The notes under the pieces: model-generated | Database searches by the model: none | Seen by the model: only the letters and a program-made list of their open reading frames with translations | What the model was told of the DNA's origin: nothing | Part shown: positions 31,090 through 38,864 of the stretch, one piece after another | Layout of the letters: the number at the start of each line of letters is the position of its first letter | Numbering within the stretch: position 1 is the first letter of the stretch | Translations under genes and position numbers: made by a program | DNA from: Phycisphaerae bacterium | Lineage (GTDB): Bacteria; Planctomycetota; Phycisphaerae; UBA1845; PWPN01 | Length of the DNA: 39,841 bases | Direction: 5' to 3' | Assembly: GCA_012729395.1 (NCBI GenBank) | Contig: JAAYDF010000204.1 | Location: forward strand, 1 to 39,841

Positions 31090-32400
31090 TTAGCGACTCT
31101 GGTAGGTGGTGACTCGGATCTGATCGGCGATGACCGACCAGACGCGGGTTCCTGGGATCTCGACGGTCACGCGGACCGTCTCTTCGCCGATCTCGGTGTC
31201 CTTGATGTAGGCCCCGTCGAGGATGGTCCGGAGCTGGGTGCGGATCATGTCGTTTTCCGTCACGAAGTCCCTGACGGTGGTCTCGGAGCGGATGGCGAAT
31301 CCGTCGATGGTCTCGCCGAGCTTCCGCTTGGCGTCGAGCTCAGCGGCGCGGGCGGCCATGAGCTTGGCCTGGGCGGCGGGCTTATCCGACATGATCGGGG
31401 CCTCGCCGACGGCGGAGATGGCTTGGGACCGCCAATCCGGCGGCTGGACTTCCATGGCGGCCTCGGCCGTCTGCATGAACTTGGCCGGCGGGACGCCCAT
31501 GCCGGTGGCGCGGTAGTACTTGGTTTCGGCGCGGGTCGTCACTTCGGTGAAGTCGATTTCCTTGACCCGGTCATCCTTGACGTGACGGTCGAAGGACTGG
31601 CGGATGGTGGCGATCACGGTCTTCCACGGGATTTCCACGGTGACTTCGCAGATCAGTTCGTCGTCGTGGAAGTAGGTCTTGACCTCTTTGGCGCCCTTGA
31701 GGGTGGTGCGGAGTTCGGCCTCGATCTCGTCGTATTCGGTGACGAAGTCTCGCACGAGGGTGTCGGAGGCGATCCGGAAGCCGCGAAGCTGCTCGCCGAG
31801 TTTGCGGTAGGCGTCGAGCGTGGCGGCGCGGACGGCCATCAGTCGGCCCTGCGGCCCGACCTGCTTCCAGAGGTCCGGGATGTAGGGCGAGGGCAGGACT
31901 TCGACCGGCTGGCTGGTGATTCCGTCGGTGATCTCGAGCGGGGCGTCCGGTCGCGGCGCGCCCATGCCGGTGGCCTCGATCATGGTGATGTCGGTCCGCG
32001 TCTCCATCTTCTCGATGTCGGTGGTCTTGACGCGGTCGTCCTTGTAGTGGGCCGAGTGGATCTTCTTGATCTCGGCGACGACCTTCTTGTAGGCCACTTC
32101 GCCCTTGACCTCGCAGGAGCCGTCGTCGAACCAGCGGGGCTTGCCCAGTTCGATGCCTTTGATGAAGGTGTTCATCTCGGTCTCGATGACGTCCGATTCG
32201 GTGACGAAGTCGCGAACGAGGGTTTCGGAGGTGATCTGGAGGCCCATGATTCGTTCGGCCAGCTTGCGGTAGCAGTCGGCTTCCGCGGCCCGCTTGGCCA
32301 GCAGCTTGTTCTGGGCCTGTTTGGCTGCATCCTCCTGGGCCAGGGCGGAAAGCACGGGCATCAGCAACAGCACGCTCAAGGCAAGTCGGATTCGGTTCAT
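31090..32400 (-). CDS. Exported protein with three tandem LPP20-like repeats (FlgP/FlgT-like)
   Basis: The 436-residue protein has a cleavable signal peptide (cut near ALA-Q, about 21) and three copies of one module at about 31-118, 184-270 and 344-430. Each copy carries RAAxxDxxRKLxExxxGFxI and SxTxVRDFVTExDxI, then a beta-rich end with VTVEIPW-type segments. This is the LPP20 domain signature seen in Helicobacter LPP20 and flagellar FlgP. Usual family members have one copy, so three are unusual. The start at 32400 has AAGGAGA upstream. The operon context with a CsgG-like protein suggests an outer-membrane assembly. Confidence 0.8.
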   Translation of the reverse strand: MNRIRLALSVLLLMPVLSALAQEDAAKQAQNKLLAKRAAEADCYRKLAERIMGLQITSETLVRDFVTESDVIETEMNTFIKGIELGKPRWFDDGSCEVKGEVAYKKVVAEIKKIHSAHYKDDRVKTTDIEKMETRTDITMIEATGMGAPRPDAPLEITDGITSQPVEVLPSPYIPDLWKQVGPQGRLMAVRAATLDAYRKLGEQLRGFRIASDTLVRDFVTEYDEIEAELRTTLKGAKEVKTYFHDDELICEVTVEIPWKTVIATIRQSFDRHVKDDRVKEIDFTEVTTRAETKYYRATGMGVPPAKFMQTAEAAMEVQPPDWRSQAISAVGEAPIMSDKPAAQAKLMAARAAELDAKRKLGETIDGFAIRSETTVRDFVTENDMIRTQLRTILDGAYIKDTEIGEETVRVTVEIPGTRVWSVIADQIRVTTYQSR

Positions 32401-32467
32401 CGTATTCTCCTTATGCTTGACAACGAACTGATTCAACCGTTTGACAGCCGGCGGCGGCGCCGCGGCG

Positions 32468-33619
32468 TTACTGGGCCGGTTGCGAGGCCGGCGCTTCGGT
32501 CTCGGTGTTGACCATTCCCTCCGCGGTGGCCTTGCCCAGCGGGTTCTCGGCCAGGGCCTCACGCCGTTTCTCCAGCAGGCCTTTGACCCGCGTCAGGCCC
32601 GCCAGGTACATCTCCTCATCCTTGTCGGCGAAGGCCATCTTGTAGTAGTCGAGGGCCTTGGGCAGGCCGCCCGAGACCTCGTAGGTGACGGCCAGGTTGT
32701 ACATTGCGCGGTGGTCGTCGTCCTCTTCGGTCAGACTCCGCTGGAAGAGCTCGATGGCGTCCTGGTATTCGCCGGAGCGCAGGAGGCGGGTGGCCGACTT
32801 GGCCATTTTCTTTTTCGGGTCGGCCAGCGGCACGTCGTAGGCGACCTTGTGGGGCAGGATCTGGGCGACGAATTCGTCGACCAGTTCGGTGAGCATGGCG
32901 CCGATCGCGTCGGTCTCCGGCTGGAGGTCGGCCTCGTCGTAGTCCTTGCCCATGATGGCGCCGGGCTTGAGGTCCACCGTCTGCGAGCGGTTGGAGGCAA
33001 AGGTGTGGATGGACCGGCCGTTGGCCACGGAGACCAGCTTGAAGTCGACGGCGGTGTTGATCGTCCGTTTGATGCGTTTCTTGTAGGTCGTCGAGGGCGC
33101 CACGCCGTATCCGCCGGGGCGGAACTCGACCGTCTTGACCTGGCCTTCCACCGAATCGATGCTGATCACGACCTTGCCGTAGCAGATGGCTTGGGTTTGG
33201 GCGAGCTTGCCCAGTTGCAGGGCTTGGTTTTCCTCAGCCAGGCCGGCGTCGGCCAGGTCCTTCTCCTTCATGATGGCCGCCACCGATTCCCGGTCGGCCA
33301 GCTTGAGCGGCATGTCGAAATCGCGGGCGTACTCCTGCATCTTGGCGGCGACCGCGGCGATGATGTGGTCGCCCCATTTGCGCTCGCGGTCGGTGTAGAC
33401 GTTCTCCTTGTCCTCGATCGCCTGGGTGAAGGGCAGGATGGCGATGGAGGTCAGGTTTTCCGGCAGTCCGACCTTGGCCGGTTCGGTGTACTCGATGTGG
33501 ATGGTCGGTTTGTTTTTCTTCTTTTTCTTTCCGAAGAAGGCGCCGGCGTCCGCGGTCAGGGCCAGGCTGACCAGCAGGACGAGTGCCAGGTGCGGGAGGC
33601 GGACGGTTGGATGCAGCAT
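32468..33619 (-). CDS. CsgG-like exported protein with C-terminal TPR repeats
   Basis: The 383-residue protein has a signal peptide (about 1-26), a short poly-Lys run (GKKKKKNK), then a CsgG/TolB-N-like alpha-beta domain with SIAILPFTQ (58-66), ADRESVAAIMKEKDL and a KTVEFRPGGYGVAPST region. About 270-340 are TPR helices (SGEYQDAIELFQRS, AMYNLAVTYEVSGG). A Pro/Gln-rich tail follows. There is no lipobox, unlike CsgG itself. AGGAGA precedes the ATG. It heads the three-gene operon, with TCCGATAA at 33679-33672 about 50 bases upstream. The function is probably an envelope scaffold; the exact role is unknown. Confidence 0.75.
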   Translation of the reverse strand: MLHPTVRLPHLALVLLVSLALTADAGAFFGKKKKKNKPTIHIEYTEPAKVGLPENLTSIAILPFTQAIEDKENVYTDRERKWGDHIIAAVAAKMQEYARDFDMPLKLADRESVAAIMKEKDLADAGLAEENQALQLGKLAQTQAICYGKVVISIDSVEGQVKTVEFRPGGYGVAPSTTYKKRIKRTINTAVDFKLVSVANGRSIHTFASNRSQTVDLKPGAIMGKDYDEADLQPETDAIGAMLTELVDEFVAQILPHKVAYDVPLADPKKKMAKSATRLLRSGEYQDAIELFQRSLTEEDDDHRAMYNLAVTYEVSGGLPKALDYYKMAFADKDEEMYLAGLTRVKGLLEKRREALAENPLGKATAEGMVNTETEAPASQPAQ

Positions 33620-33671
33620 CGTGCTTCTCCTTGTCTGAGACGGACATCAGGCCGCTACGGCGCCCATCAGG

Positions 33672-33679
33672 TTATCGGA
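33672..33679 (-). promoter_or_regulatory. TCCGATAA motif upstream of the CsgG-like operon
   Basis: It is located 52 bases before the start codon. The preceding bases AAACCGGC (4 bases away) also precede the copy at 36233 (6 bases away), so the two sites share a longer bipartite pattern. Confidence 0.35.
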
Positions 33680-33747
33680 CGTGGCCGGTTTCCGCAACGG
33701 CAATCCCTCCGGGCCGATGGGCCGCCAGCCGCCGGCGACGGACGGGC

Positions 33748-33776
33748 TTGACACGCGCCGTTCCGGCGGTTACGGT
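33748..33776 (+). promoter_or_regulatory. Candidate promoter for the PRPP synthetase leader
   Basis: A perfect TTGACA (33748-33753) is followed after 17 bases by TACGGT (33771-33776), a weak -10. A transcript from here would carry about 280 bases before the prs start. The 33620-34060 gap has no convincing gene apart from a short frame ending at 33966 (possible leader peptide). Confidence 0.35.
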
Positions 33777-33969
33777 GCATTGGAAGGCGGCTGTCGTGCG
33801 GAGAATGGGTGTGTTGGATCGTGGTAGGACAGGCATGATGCGGGATGGACGGGCCGGTTCGGGCTTGGGCCGACGCCTGCGGGCGTTTGGGCCTCAAGCT
33901 GTGTCGCATGCCGCACTCCGTCACCATCCGCTCCACCTGTCTGGTTTCGATCCCGCTGTACCCTAGGGA

Positions 33970-34030
33970 GATTTGCCTTTCATCGGCAATCGGGCCTCCC
34001 CGGGTGCAGCCAACCTGGGGAGGCCTTTTT
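33970..34030 (+). terminator. Terminator-like hairpin in the prs leader (candidate attenuator)
   Basis: GGCCTCCCCGGGT (33993-34005) pairs with ACCTGGGGAGGCC (34013-34025) with one G-U pair and a GCAGCCA loop, followed by TTTTTCATTTTT. A smaller hairpin, GATTTGCC/GGCAATC (33970-33991), comes just before. No plus-strand gene ends nearby, so this terminator lies within the leader of prs and could stop transcription before it. Alternatively it ends an unannotated small RNA. Confidence 0.75.
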
Positions 34031-34060
34031 CATTTTTCGACCTTTGGAAAGGAGGCGACC

Positions 34061-35170
34061 GTGAGCCATCGTCAGGACCGTGAAACGGCCAAGGCCTTCC
34101 TCTCGCCCGAGCGTTTCGCCCGCGAGCAGACCCGCAAGATGATCTCGCCGCGAGGCCAACTGGTGATCGCAGCGTGCCGCAACGGATCGGAGCTCTCATC
34201 GCACGTGGTGGGGCGGTATGAGCAACTTCTGGCTGAACAGGACAGCGGCAACCACCTGGTGCACCTGGTGGACATCGACAGTCGCTTTTCCGACACGGAG
34301 ACCGTGGTGCGGCTCGCACAGCACGTGGGCGGCTCGGACGTGTACCTTTTCCAGGCCCTGCTCGATCCTCGCAGCGGCGCGCCGATCGACCAGAACTACA
34401 TGGCGTTCCTGATCGCGGCCCGCGCGTTCCGCGAGCACGGGGCGAATCACGTGACCGGCGTCCTGCCCTACGTGGCGTACGCCCGGCAGGACAAGCCGAC
34501 CAAGTTCACCCGCGAGCCGACCACGGCCAAGCTGATGGCCGACCTGAGCGTGGAGGCGGGGATCGACCGGTTGATCGGGTGGCATCCGCACAGCGATCAG
34601 ATCCGCGGCTTCTACGGCGGCATTCCCGTTCACATGCTCGAAGGGCTGACGCTCTTCGAGGACGAGTTTGAGCGGTTCGCCGGGCGCGAGGACGTGGTCG
34701 CGGTCGCTCCGGACGCCGGGGCGGGCAAGCTGGTGACCCATTTCGCCCGCGACCTGAAGCTGACCAGCGCGATCGCCTCGAAGTTCCGGCCGGCGCCGGA
34801 GAAGGCGGAAATTTCGGAGATCATCGGCGATTTCGCGGGCAAGACCACAGCGGTCATTCTCGATGACATGATCAGCAGCGGCGGGACGATCTACGCCCTG
34901 GTGCGCAAGCTGGTCGAGGAAAAGGGCATTCGTACGGTCCATCTGGGCGTTTCGCACAACCTGTGCATGGAGGTCGCCCGCGAGCGCCTGGCCGACATGC
35001 ACGAGCGGTGCGGCCTGGAGGAGATGGTGGTGACCAACAGCATTCCGCAGACCGATGCGTTCGGCGAGTTGCCGTTCGTGAGGATCCGCTGCCTCTCGGA
35101 CGTTCTGGCCCGCACGATCAACCGGGTGCACTACAACCGGTCGGTGAGTGAGGTGTTCGCGCGGAGCTGA
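34061..35170 (+). CDS. prs: Ribose-phosphate pyrophosphokinase (PRPP synthetase)
   Basis: PRPP synthetase makes the shared precursor of nucleotides, NAD, His and Trp. The protein is 369 residues with family motifs SDTETVVRLAQHVGGSDVYL, YARQDKPTKFTREPTTAKL (ATP-binding flexible region), HPHSDQIRGFY (catalytic His), and the PRPP loop AVILDDMISSGGTIY. It is longer and more divergent than typical (about 315), mainly at the N-terminus. The start is GTG at 34061 with GGAAAGGAGG upstream; the frame is open further, but the terminator lies in that stretch. Confidence 0.88.
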   Translation: MSHRQDRETAKAFLSPERFAREQTRKMISPRGQLVIAACRNGSELSSHVVGRYEQLLAEQDSGNHLVHLVDIDSRFSDTETVVRLAQHVGGSDVYLFQALLDPRSGAPIDQNYMAFLIAARAFREHGANHVTGVLPYVAYARQDKPTKFTREPTTAKLMADLSVEAGIDRLIGWHPHSDQIRGFYGGIPVHMLEGLTLFEDEFERFAGREDVVAVAPDAGAGKLVTHFARDLKLTSAIASKFRPAPEKAEISEIIGDFAGKTTAVILDDMISSGGTIYALVRKLVEEKGIRTVHLGVSHNLCMEVARERLADMHERCGLEEMVVTNSIPQTDAFGELPFVRIRCLSDVLARTINRVHYNRSVSEVFARS

Positions 35171-35270
35171 TCGGCGTGGCGGACTTGCGTTGGCGGTGGA
35201 CTTCGGCGGGTCGGGCGGGTACACTGATCGTCTGGTCAATGCGATACGATTTGACGGAGAGTGGCAGGAT

Positions 35271-36182
35271 ATGGCAAATCTGCTGGTGACGGGATCGATC
35301 GGGATCGACAGCGTGGATACGCCGCACGGTTCGCGGCGGGACTGCATCGGCGGCTCGGCTGTGTATTTCGCCCTGGCGGCGAGCAAGCTGAATCCGGTGC
35401 GGCTGGTCGGCACGGTGGGTGACGACTGCCCGCCGCGGTTCTTCGAGGTGCTCAAGGCGCACAACATTGACGCGGGCGGTCTGGAGGTTCGCAAGGGCAG
35501 CCGGACGTTTCGCTGGCACGGGCGGTACAGCGAGGACATGAACAGCCGCGAGACGCTGGAGGTCCACCTGAACGTCCTGGCTGAGAAGGGCCCGACGATT
35601 CCCGAGGCGTTCCGCGACAGCGAGTACGTCTTTCTGGCCAACAACGATCCGGCCTTGCAGCTCGAGTTTCTCGACCAGGTGCGCAACCCGCGGCTGGTCG
35701 TGTTCGACACGATGGACCTGTGGATTTCGCAGCATCGCGAGCGGCTGATGAAGGTTTTCGCCCGGACCGACGGCGTCGTGCTCAACGATTCGGAGTCGCG
35801 TATGTTGACCGGCAAGAGCAACATTTTGACCGCGGCGATCGAGATCAGCCGGATGGGCCCCAAGTACGTGGTCATCAAGAAGGGCGAGCACGGGGTGGTG
35901 CTGTACACCCGCGACGGCCTGCTGGTCCTGCCGGCGTTTCTGACCGAGCACGTGGTCGATCCGACCGGGGCGGGCGACAGCTTCGCCGGCGGGCTGATGG
36001 GCTATCTGGCCAGCCGCGACGCGACGGTCGATGACGCCGACGCCTGGCGCAAGGGGCTGGTCTACGCCACCGTCGTCGCCTCGTTCACCGTCGAGAGTTT
36101 TTCGGTCGAGGGCCTGACCGGCCTGGACAACGGCAGCATCGAAGGGCGCCTGCGGGCCTTCGAGCGGATCATCCAGCCGTAG
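35271..36182 (+). CDS. PfkB-family carbohydrate kinase
   Basis: The 303-residue kinase has the N-terminal sugar-binding signature (IGGSAVYFALAASKL, about 27-41) and the C-terminal ATP/anion-hole signature DPTGAGDSFAGG (about 224-235), with Asp as catalytic base. The segment KYVVIKKGEHGVVLYT precedes it. The substrate (ribose, adenosine, fructose or other) cannot be told. The start at 35271 has an AGGA-type site; the gap to prs is 100 bases. Linkage to prs suggests ribose or nucleoside phosphorylation, but this is inference. Confidence 0.88.
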   Translation: MANLLVTGSIGIDSVDTPHGSRRDCIGGSAVYFALAASKLNPVRLVGTVGDDCPPRFFEVLKAHNIDAGGLEVRKGSRTFRWHGRYSEDMNSRETLEVHLNVLAEKGPTIPEAFRDSEYVFLANNDPALQLEFLDQVRNPRLVVFDTMDLWISQHRERLMKVFARTDGVVLNDSESRMLTGKSNILTAAIEISRMGPKYVVIKKGEHGVVLYTRDGLLVLPAFLTEHVVDPTGAGDSFAGGLMGYLASRDATVDDADAWRKGLVYATVVASFTVESFSVEGLTGLDNGSIEGRLRAFERIIQP

Positions 36183-36232
36183 AAGACCATCGCCCACCGC
36201 CTGCCTAAAACTGGTGGCAAACCGGCGGGTTG

Positions 36233-36240
36233 TCCGATAA
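36233..36240 (+). promoter_or_regulatory. TCCGATAA motif upstream of the TPR lipoprotein gene
   Basis: AAACCGGC precedes TCCGATAA by 6 bases, as in the copy upstream of the CsgG-like operon (4 bases). It lies 54 bases before the start. The rest of the 36183-36294 gap is unremarkable. Confidence 0.35.
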
Positions 36241-36294
36241 AGACAACGCGGAACTACATCGGCAACCGGGACGTAGTGTAGGTTTGGTGAGGTG

Positions 36295-37317
36295 ATGTTG
36301 CGTTACAATGCTATAATCTTAGTTTTATTCATGGCTGTGGCCTCTCTTGCGGGGTGTCAGCAGATCCGGATGCAGCAGGCGACCGAGTTGACGGTGCGCG
36401 GCATTGATCTGCTGGAGGACCAGGAGTACGAAGCCGCCGTCGCCGAGTTTCAGGAGGCGATCGCGCTGAACCCGCAGTTGGCCATCGCCCACTCGCGGAT
36501 GGGGGCGGCGTATCTGGCCATGGGGCGGATCCACCAGGCCCTGGAGTGCTATCAGCACGCGGTCAAGGTCGATCCGTTCAGCTTTGAGGACGCCTTCTGT
36601 CTGGGCCAGATTCACCATCGACTCGGGCAGGTCCGCGAGGCGATCCGGGCGTATCTGCACGCCGCCGACCTGAACGAGAACTCGTTCCAGTGCCAGTTGA
36701 GCCTGGGCGTCTGCCACCTGCAGCTTGGAGCGGTCGATCAGGCCGTCGAGCGATTCCAGGCGGCGCTCGCGATCGATCCGGACAGCGCGTTTGCCTATTC
36801 CAATCTCGGCGCGGCGTACGACATGCAGGGCCATTACTACGAGGCGATCGGGGCCTACAAGGAGTCGCTGGAGCGCGATCCGCGCCAGCCGATGGTGCTG
36901 GTCAATCTGGGCACCACTTACATCAAACAACAGCGGTTCAACGCGGCTGAAGGGGCTTTCGCCCGGGCCGTCGAGTGCGATCCGACGTGCGCCGCCGCCT
37001 ACGAGCGGCTGGGCTATTGCCTGTACCGCCAAGCCAAGCTCGACGAGGCCGAGCATACGTACAAGAAGGCGCTCGATCAGTCGGAGAAACTGGCCTCGGC
37101 CCACGCCGGGTTGGGCGTGGTTCTGATGACGCGTTACCTGCAGGTCCAGAAGGCGGCTGAGACACCCGGTGACAGCGACGAGACGGCCGATCTGCGCCAG
37201 CGCGGCCTGGAGCACTGGCACCGGAGTCTGGAATTGGATCCCGATCAGCCCAAGATCCGCCGGCTGCTGGAAAAGTACTCCCCTAAACTGGCCGCCAAAT
37301 CGCTTCCGACGCTGTAG
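36295..37317 (+). CDS. TPR-repeat lipoprotein
   Basis: The 340-residue protein begins with a lipoprotein signal (VLFMAVASLAGC) and then consists of about eight TPR units, for example EYEAAVAEFQEAIALNP, GRIHQALECYQHAVKVDP and KLDEAEHTYKKALDQSE. It should be a membrane-anchored scaffold that holds partner proteins, similar to the lipoprotein pilotins of pili and secretion systems. I chose the ATG at 36295 after GGTGAGG; a GTG one codon earlier is equivalent. No partner system is adjacent. Confidence 0.85.
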   Translation: MLRYNAIILVLFMAVASLAGCQQIRMQQATELTVRGIDLLEDQEYEAAVAEFQEAIALNPQLAIAHSRMGAAYLAMGRIHQALECYQHAVKVDPFSFEDAFCLGQIHHRLGQVREAIRAYLHAADLNENSFQCQLSLGVCHLQLGAVDQAVERFQAALAIDPDSAFAYSNLGAAYDMQGHYYEAIGAYKESLERDPRQPMVLVNLGTTYIKQQRFNAAEGAFARAVECDPTCAAAYERLGYCLYRQAKLDEAEHTYKKALDQSEKLASAHAGLGVVLMTRYLQVQKAAETPGDSDETADLRQRGLEHWHRSLELDPDQPKIRRLLEKYSPKLAAKSLPTL

Positions 37318-37395
37318 GTCTTTGGCACCGTGGGTTACTGCCGCATTCCCGGTGACCCAAGTCTCGGAAGAGGTGTCTTGACGGCAGCCCGACGA

Positions 37396-37423
37396 TTGAC
37401 AGTATCGAGACCTACGATAGGAT
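37396..37423 (+). promoter_or_regulatory. Candidate promoter of the Rrf2 regulator gene
   Basis: TTGACA (37396-37401) and TAGGAT (37418-37423) are 16 bases apart, placing the transcription start about 30 bases before the ATG. No clear ribosome-binding site precedes the ATG (CACTTACGAACGGCG). Confidence 0.4.
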
Positions 37424-37458
37424 TGAGAGATGAGTAGTCACCTCACTTACGAACGGCG

Positions 37459-37905
37459 ATGATATCTCAGAAGTGTCAATATGCACTGCGGGCGGTCTTT
37501 GAGTTGGCTAGGCAGGCCGGGCAGGGACCCGTCAAGATCGGGCGGATTGCCGAAGCCCAGGCGATCCCGGTCCGGTTCCTCGAAGCCATCCTCAATCAGC
37601 TCAAGCAAGGGGGCTTCGTGAACTCACGGCGGGGCCAGGAAGGCGGCTACTTCCTGGTCCACGACGCTGGGAAACTGACGGTTGGGCAAGTGATCCGGTT
37701 CTTCGAGGGGCCGATCGGCCCGGTCGGCTGCACCGACGGCAAGAACAAACCGCGCTGCCCACTGTGGGGCAGTTGCGTCTTCTTGGGGATGTGGGAGCGG
37801 GTCGGGCAGGCGATCGCCGAGGTTTACGACGGAACTACCTTCACTGATCTGCTGGAGCAGGAGAAGGCCCTCACGTCAGCCGGCTGCAAGATCAAGTCCC
37901 GCTGA
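37459..37905 (+). CDS. Rrf2-family regulator with three cysteines (probable Fe-S sensor)
   Basis: The 148-residue protein has the Rrf2 winged helix (MISQKCQYALRAVFELARQA, then IGRIAEAQAIPVRFLEAILN and GFVNSRRGQEGGYFL). Cys91, Cys100 and Cys106 (C-x8-C-x5-C) match the region where IscR, NsrR and RirA bind an Fe-S cluster, though their usual spacing is C-x5-C-x5-C. It probably responds to Fe-S status, oxygen or sulfur supply. The 108-base gap to thi4 contains a palindrome (37961-37970), so it likely controls thi4-nadA. Confidence 0.88.
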   Translation: MISQKCQYALRAVFELARQAGQGPVKIGRIAEAQAIPVRFLEAILNQLKQGGFVNSRRGQEGGYFLVHDAGKLTVGQVIRFFEGPIGPVGCTDGKNKPRCPLWGSCVFLGMWERVGQAIAEVYDGTTFTDLLEQEKALTSAGCKIKSR

Positions 37906-37929
37906 CCGGCAGATTCCGCAACAGATGAC

Positions 37930-37982
37930 TTGACAGGGGTCTGCACGCATTGTCTACTATGTCAATTGACTACGTGTATAAT
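37930..37982 (+). promoter_or_regulatory. thi4-nadA promoter with a palindromic operator
   Basis: TTGACA (37930-37935) and TGTCAA (37960-37965) are inverted copies; the perfect palindrome GTCAATTGAC (37961-37970) lies just before a consensus TATAAT (37977-37982). No good -35 element is positioned for that -10, which suits a regulator-dependent promoter. There is no TPP riboswitch in the leader. Confidence 0.5.
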
Positions 37983-38013
37983 TCTGCAGAACCCTTGAAC
38001 AGGAGGTTGGCCA

Positions 38014-38835
38014 ATGGGATCGAGCAACGGTCGGTTGTTTCACGAGGTCCGGGAGCACGAAGTGACGCGAGCGATTATCCGGGGGTTCGCCGAGCAGATG
38101 GAGCAATATGCCCAGTGCGACGTGCTGATCGCCGGGGGCGGTCCCAGCGGACTGATGTGCGGCCTTCGACTGGCCGGGGAGGGGGTGCGAACCATGGTCG
38201 TCGAGCGCAACAACTACCTGGGCGGTGGGTTCTGGGTCGGTGGCTACCTGATGAACACGGTGACGGTCCGCGCCCCGAGCCAACGCATCCTGGACGAACT
38301 GGGTGTGCCGTACCGGCAGGTGTCGGAGGGGCTCTTCGCGGTTGGGGGGCCGCACGTGTGCTCGAAGTTGATCGCCTCGGCCTGCGACGCGGGGGTGGCG
38401 TTTCTGAACCTCACATCGGTCGATGACGTGGTGCTCCGCGACGGGCGGGTGGAGGGGCTTGTGGTTAACTGGAGCGCCGTCCACTCACTGCCGCGGCAGA
38501 TCACGTGCGTGGATCCGGTGGCCCTGGAGGCGAAGGTGGTGGTGGATGCCACGGGTCATGACGCGGTGGTTGCCGCGTTTCTGGCGCGGCGCGGGCTGCT
38601 CGACGTGCCCGGCTGCGGCGCGATGTGGGTCGACCAGTCAGAAGATGCCGTGGTAGAACGCACGGGTGAGGTCTACGCCGGGCTGGTGGCAACAGGCATG
38701 GCGGTCTCATCGCTGTATGGGCTGCCCCGGATGGGGCCGACTTTCGGAGGGATGCTGCTGTCGGGCGAGAAGGCGGCCGCCAAGGTCCTGGAAATCCTCA
38801 AGGACCAACCTATCCCGGTCGGGGCCTCAGGCTGA
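38014..38835 (+). CDS. thi4: Thi4-type thiazole synthase (adenosine diphosphate thiazole synthase)
   Basis: Thi4 makes the thiazole half of thiamin from NAD, glycine and a sulfur donor. The 273-residue protein has the FAD/NAD-binding start DVLIAGGGPSGLMCGLRLA (36-54), VVERNNYLGGGFWVGGYL, the conserved VNWSAVHSLPRQITCVDP and VVDATGHDAVV. Cys165 in ITCVDP falls where yeast Thi4 has the suicide Cys205, whereas archaeal sulfide-dependent enzymes have His. AGGAGG precedes the start by 7 bases. A 29-base gap leads to nadA, so the two are probably co-transcribed. Confidence 0.9.
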   Translation: MGSSNGRLFHEVREHEVTRAIIRGFAEQMEQYAQCDVLIAGGGPSGLMCGLRLAGEGVRTMVVERNNYLGGGFWVGGYLMNTVTVRAPSQRILDELGVPYRQVSEGLFAVGGPHVCSKLIASACDAGVAFLNLTSVDDVVLRDGRVEGLVVNWSAVHSLPRQITCVDPVALEAKVVVDATGHDAVVAAFLARRGLLDVPGCGAMWVDQSEDAVVERTGEVYAGLVATGMAVSSLYGLPRMGPTFGGMLLSGEKAAAKVLEILKDQPIPVGASG

Positions 38836-38864
38836 CTCGGAACAAACGGAAAGGAGCGGACGCG

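Noticed and set aside
33900-33970. tRNA-like GGTTTCGATCCC in the prs leader
   Set aside because: No acceptor or anticodon stem can be formed around it.
34196-35908. Long minus-strand frame of 570 codons opposite prs and the PfkB kinase
   Set aside because: The same antisense effect, with no motif and no ribosome-binding site.
37906-38013. TPP riboswitch upstream of thi4
   Set aside because: The leader is only about 30 bases after the -10 box and lacks the CUGAGA core; control by the adjacent Rrf2 protein is more likely.
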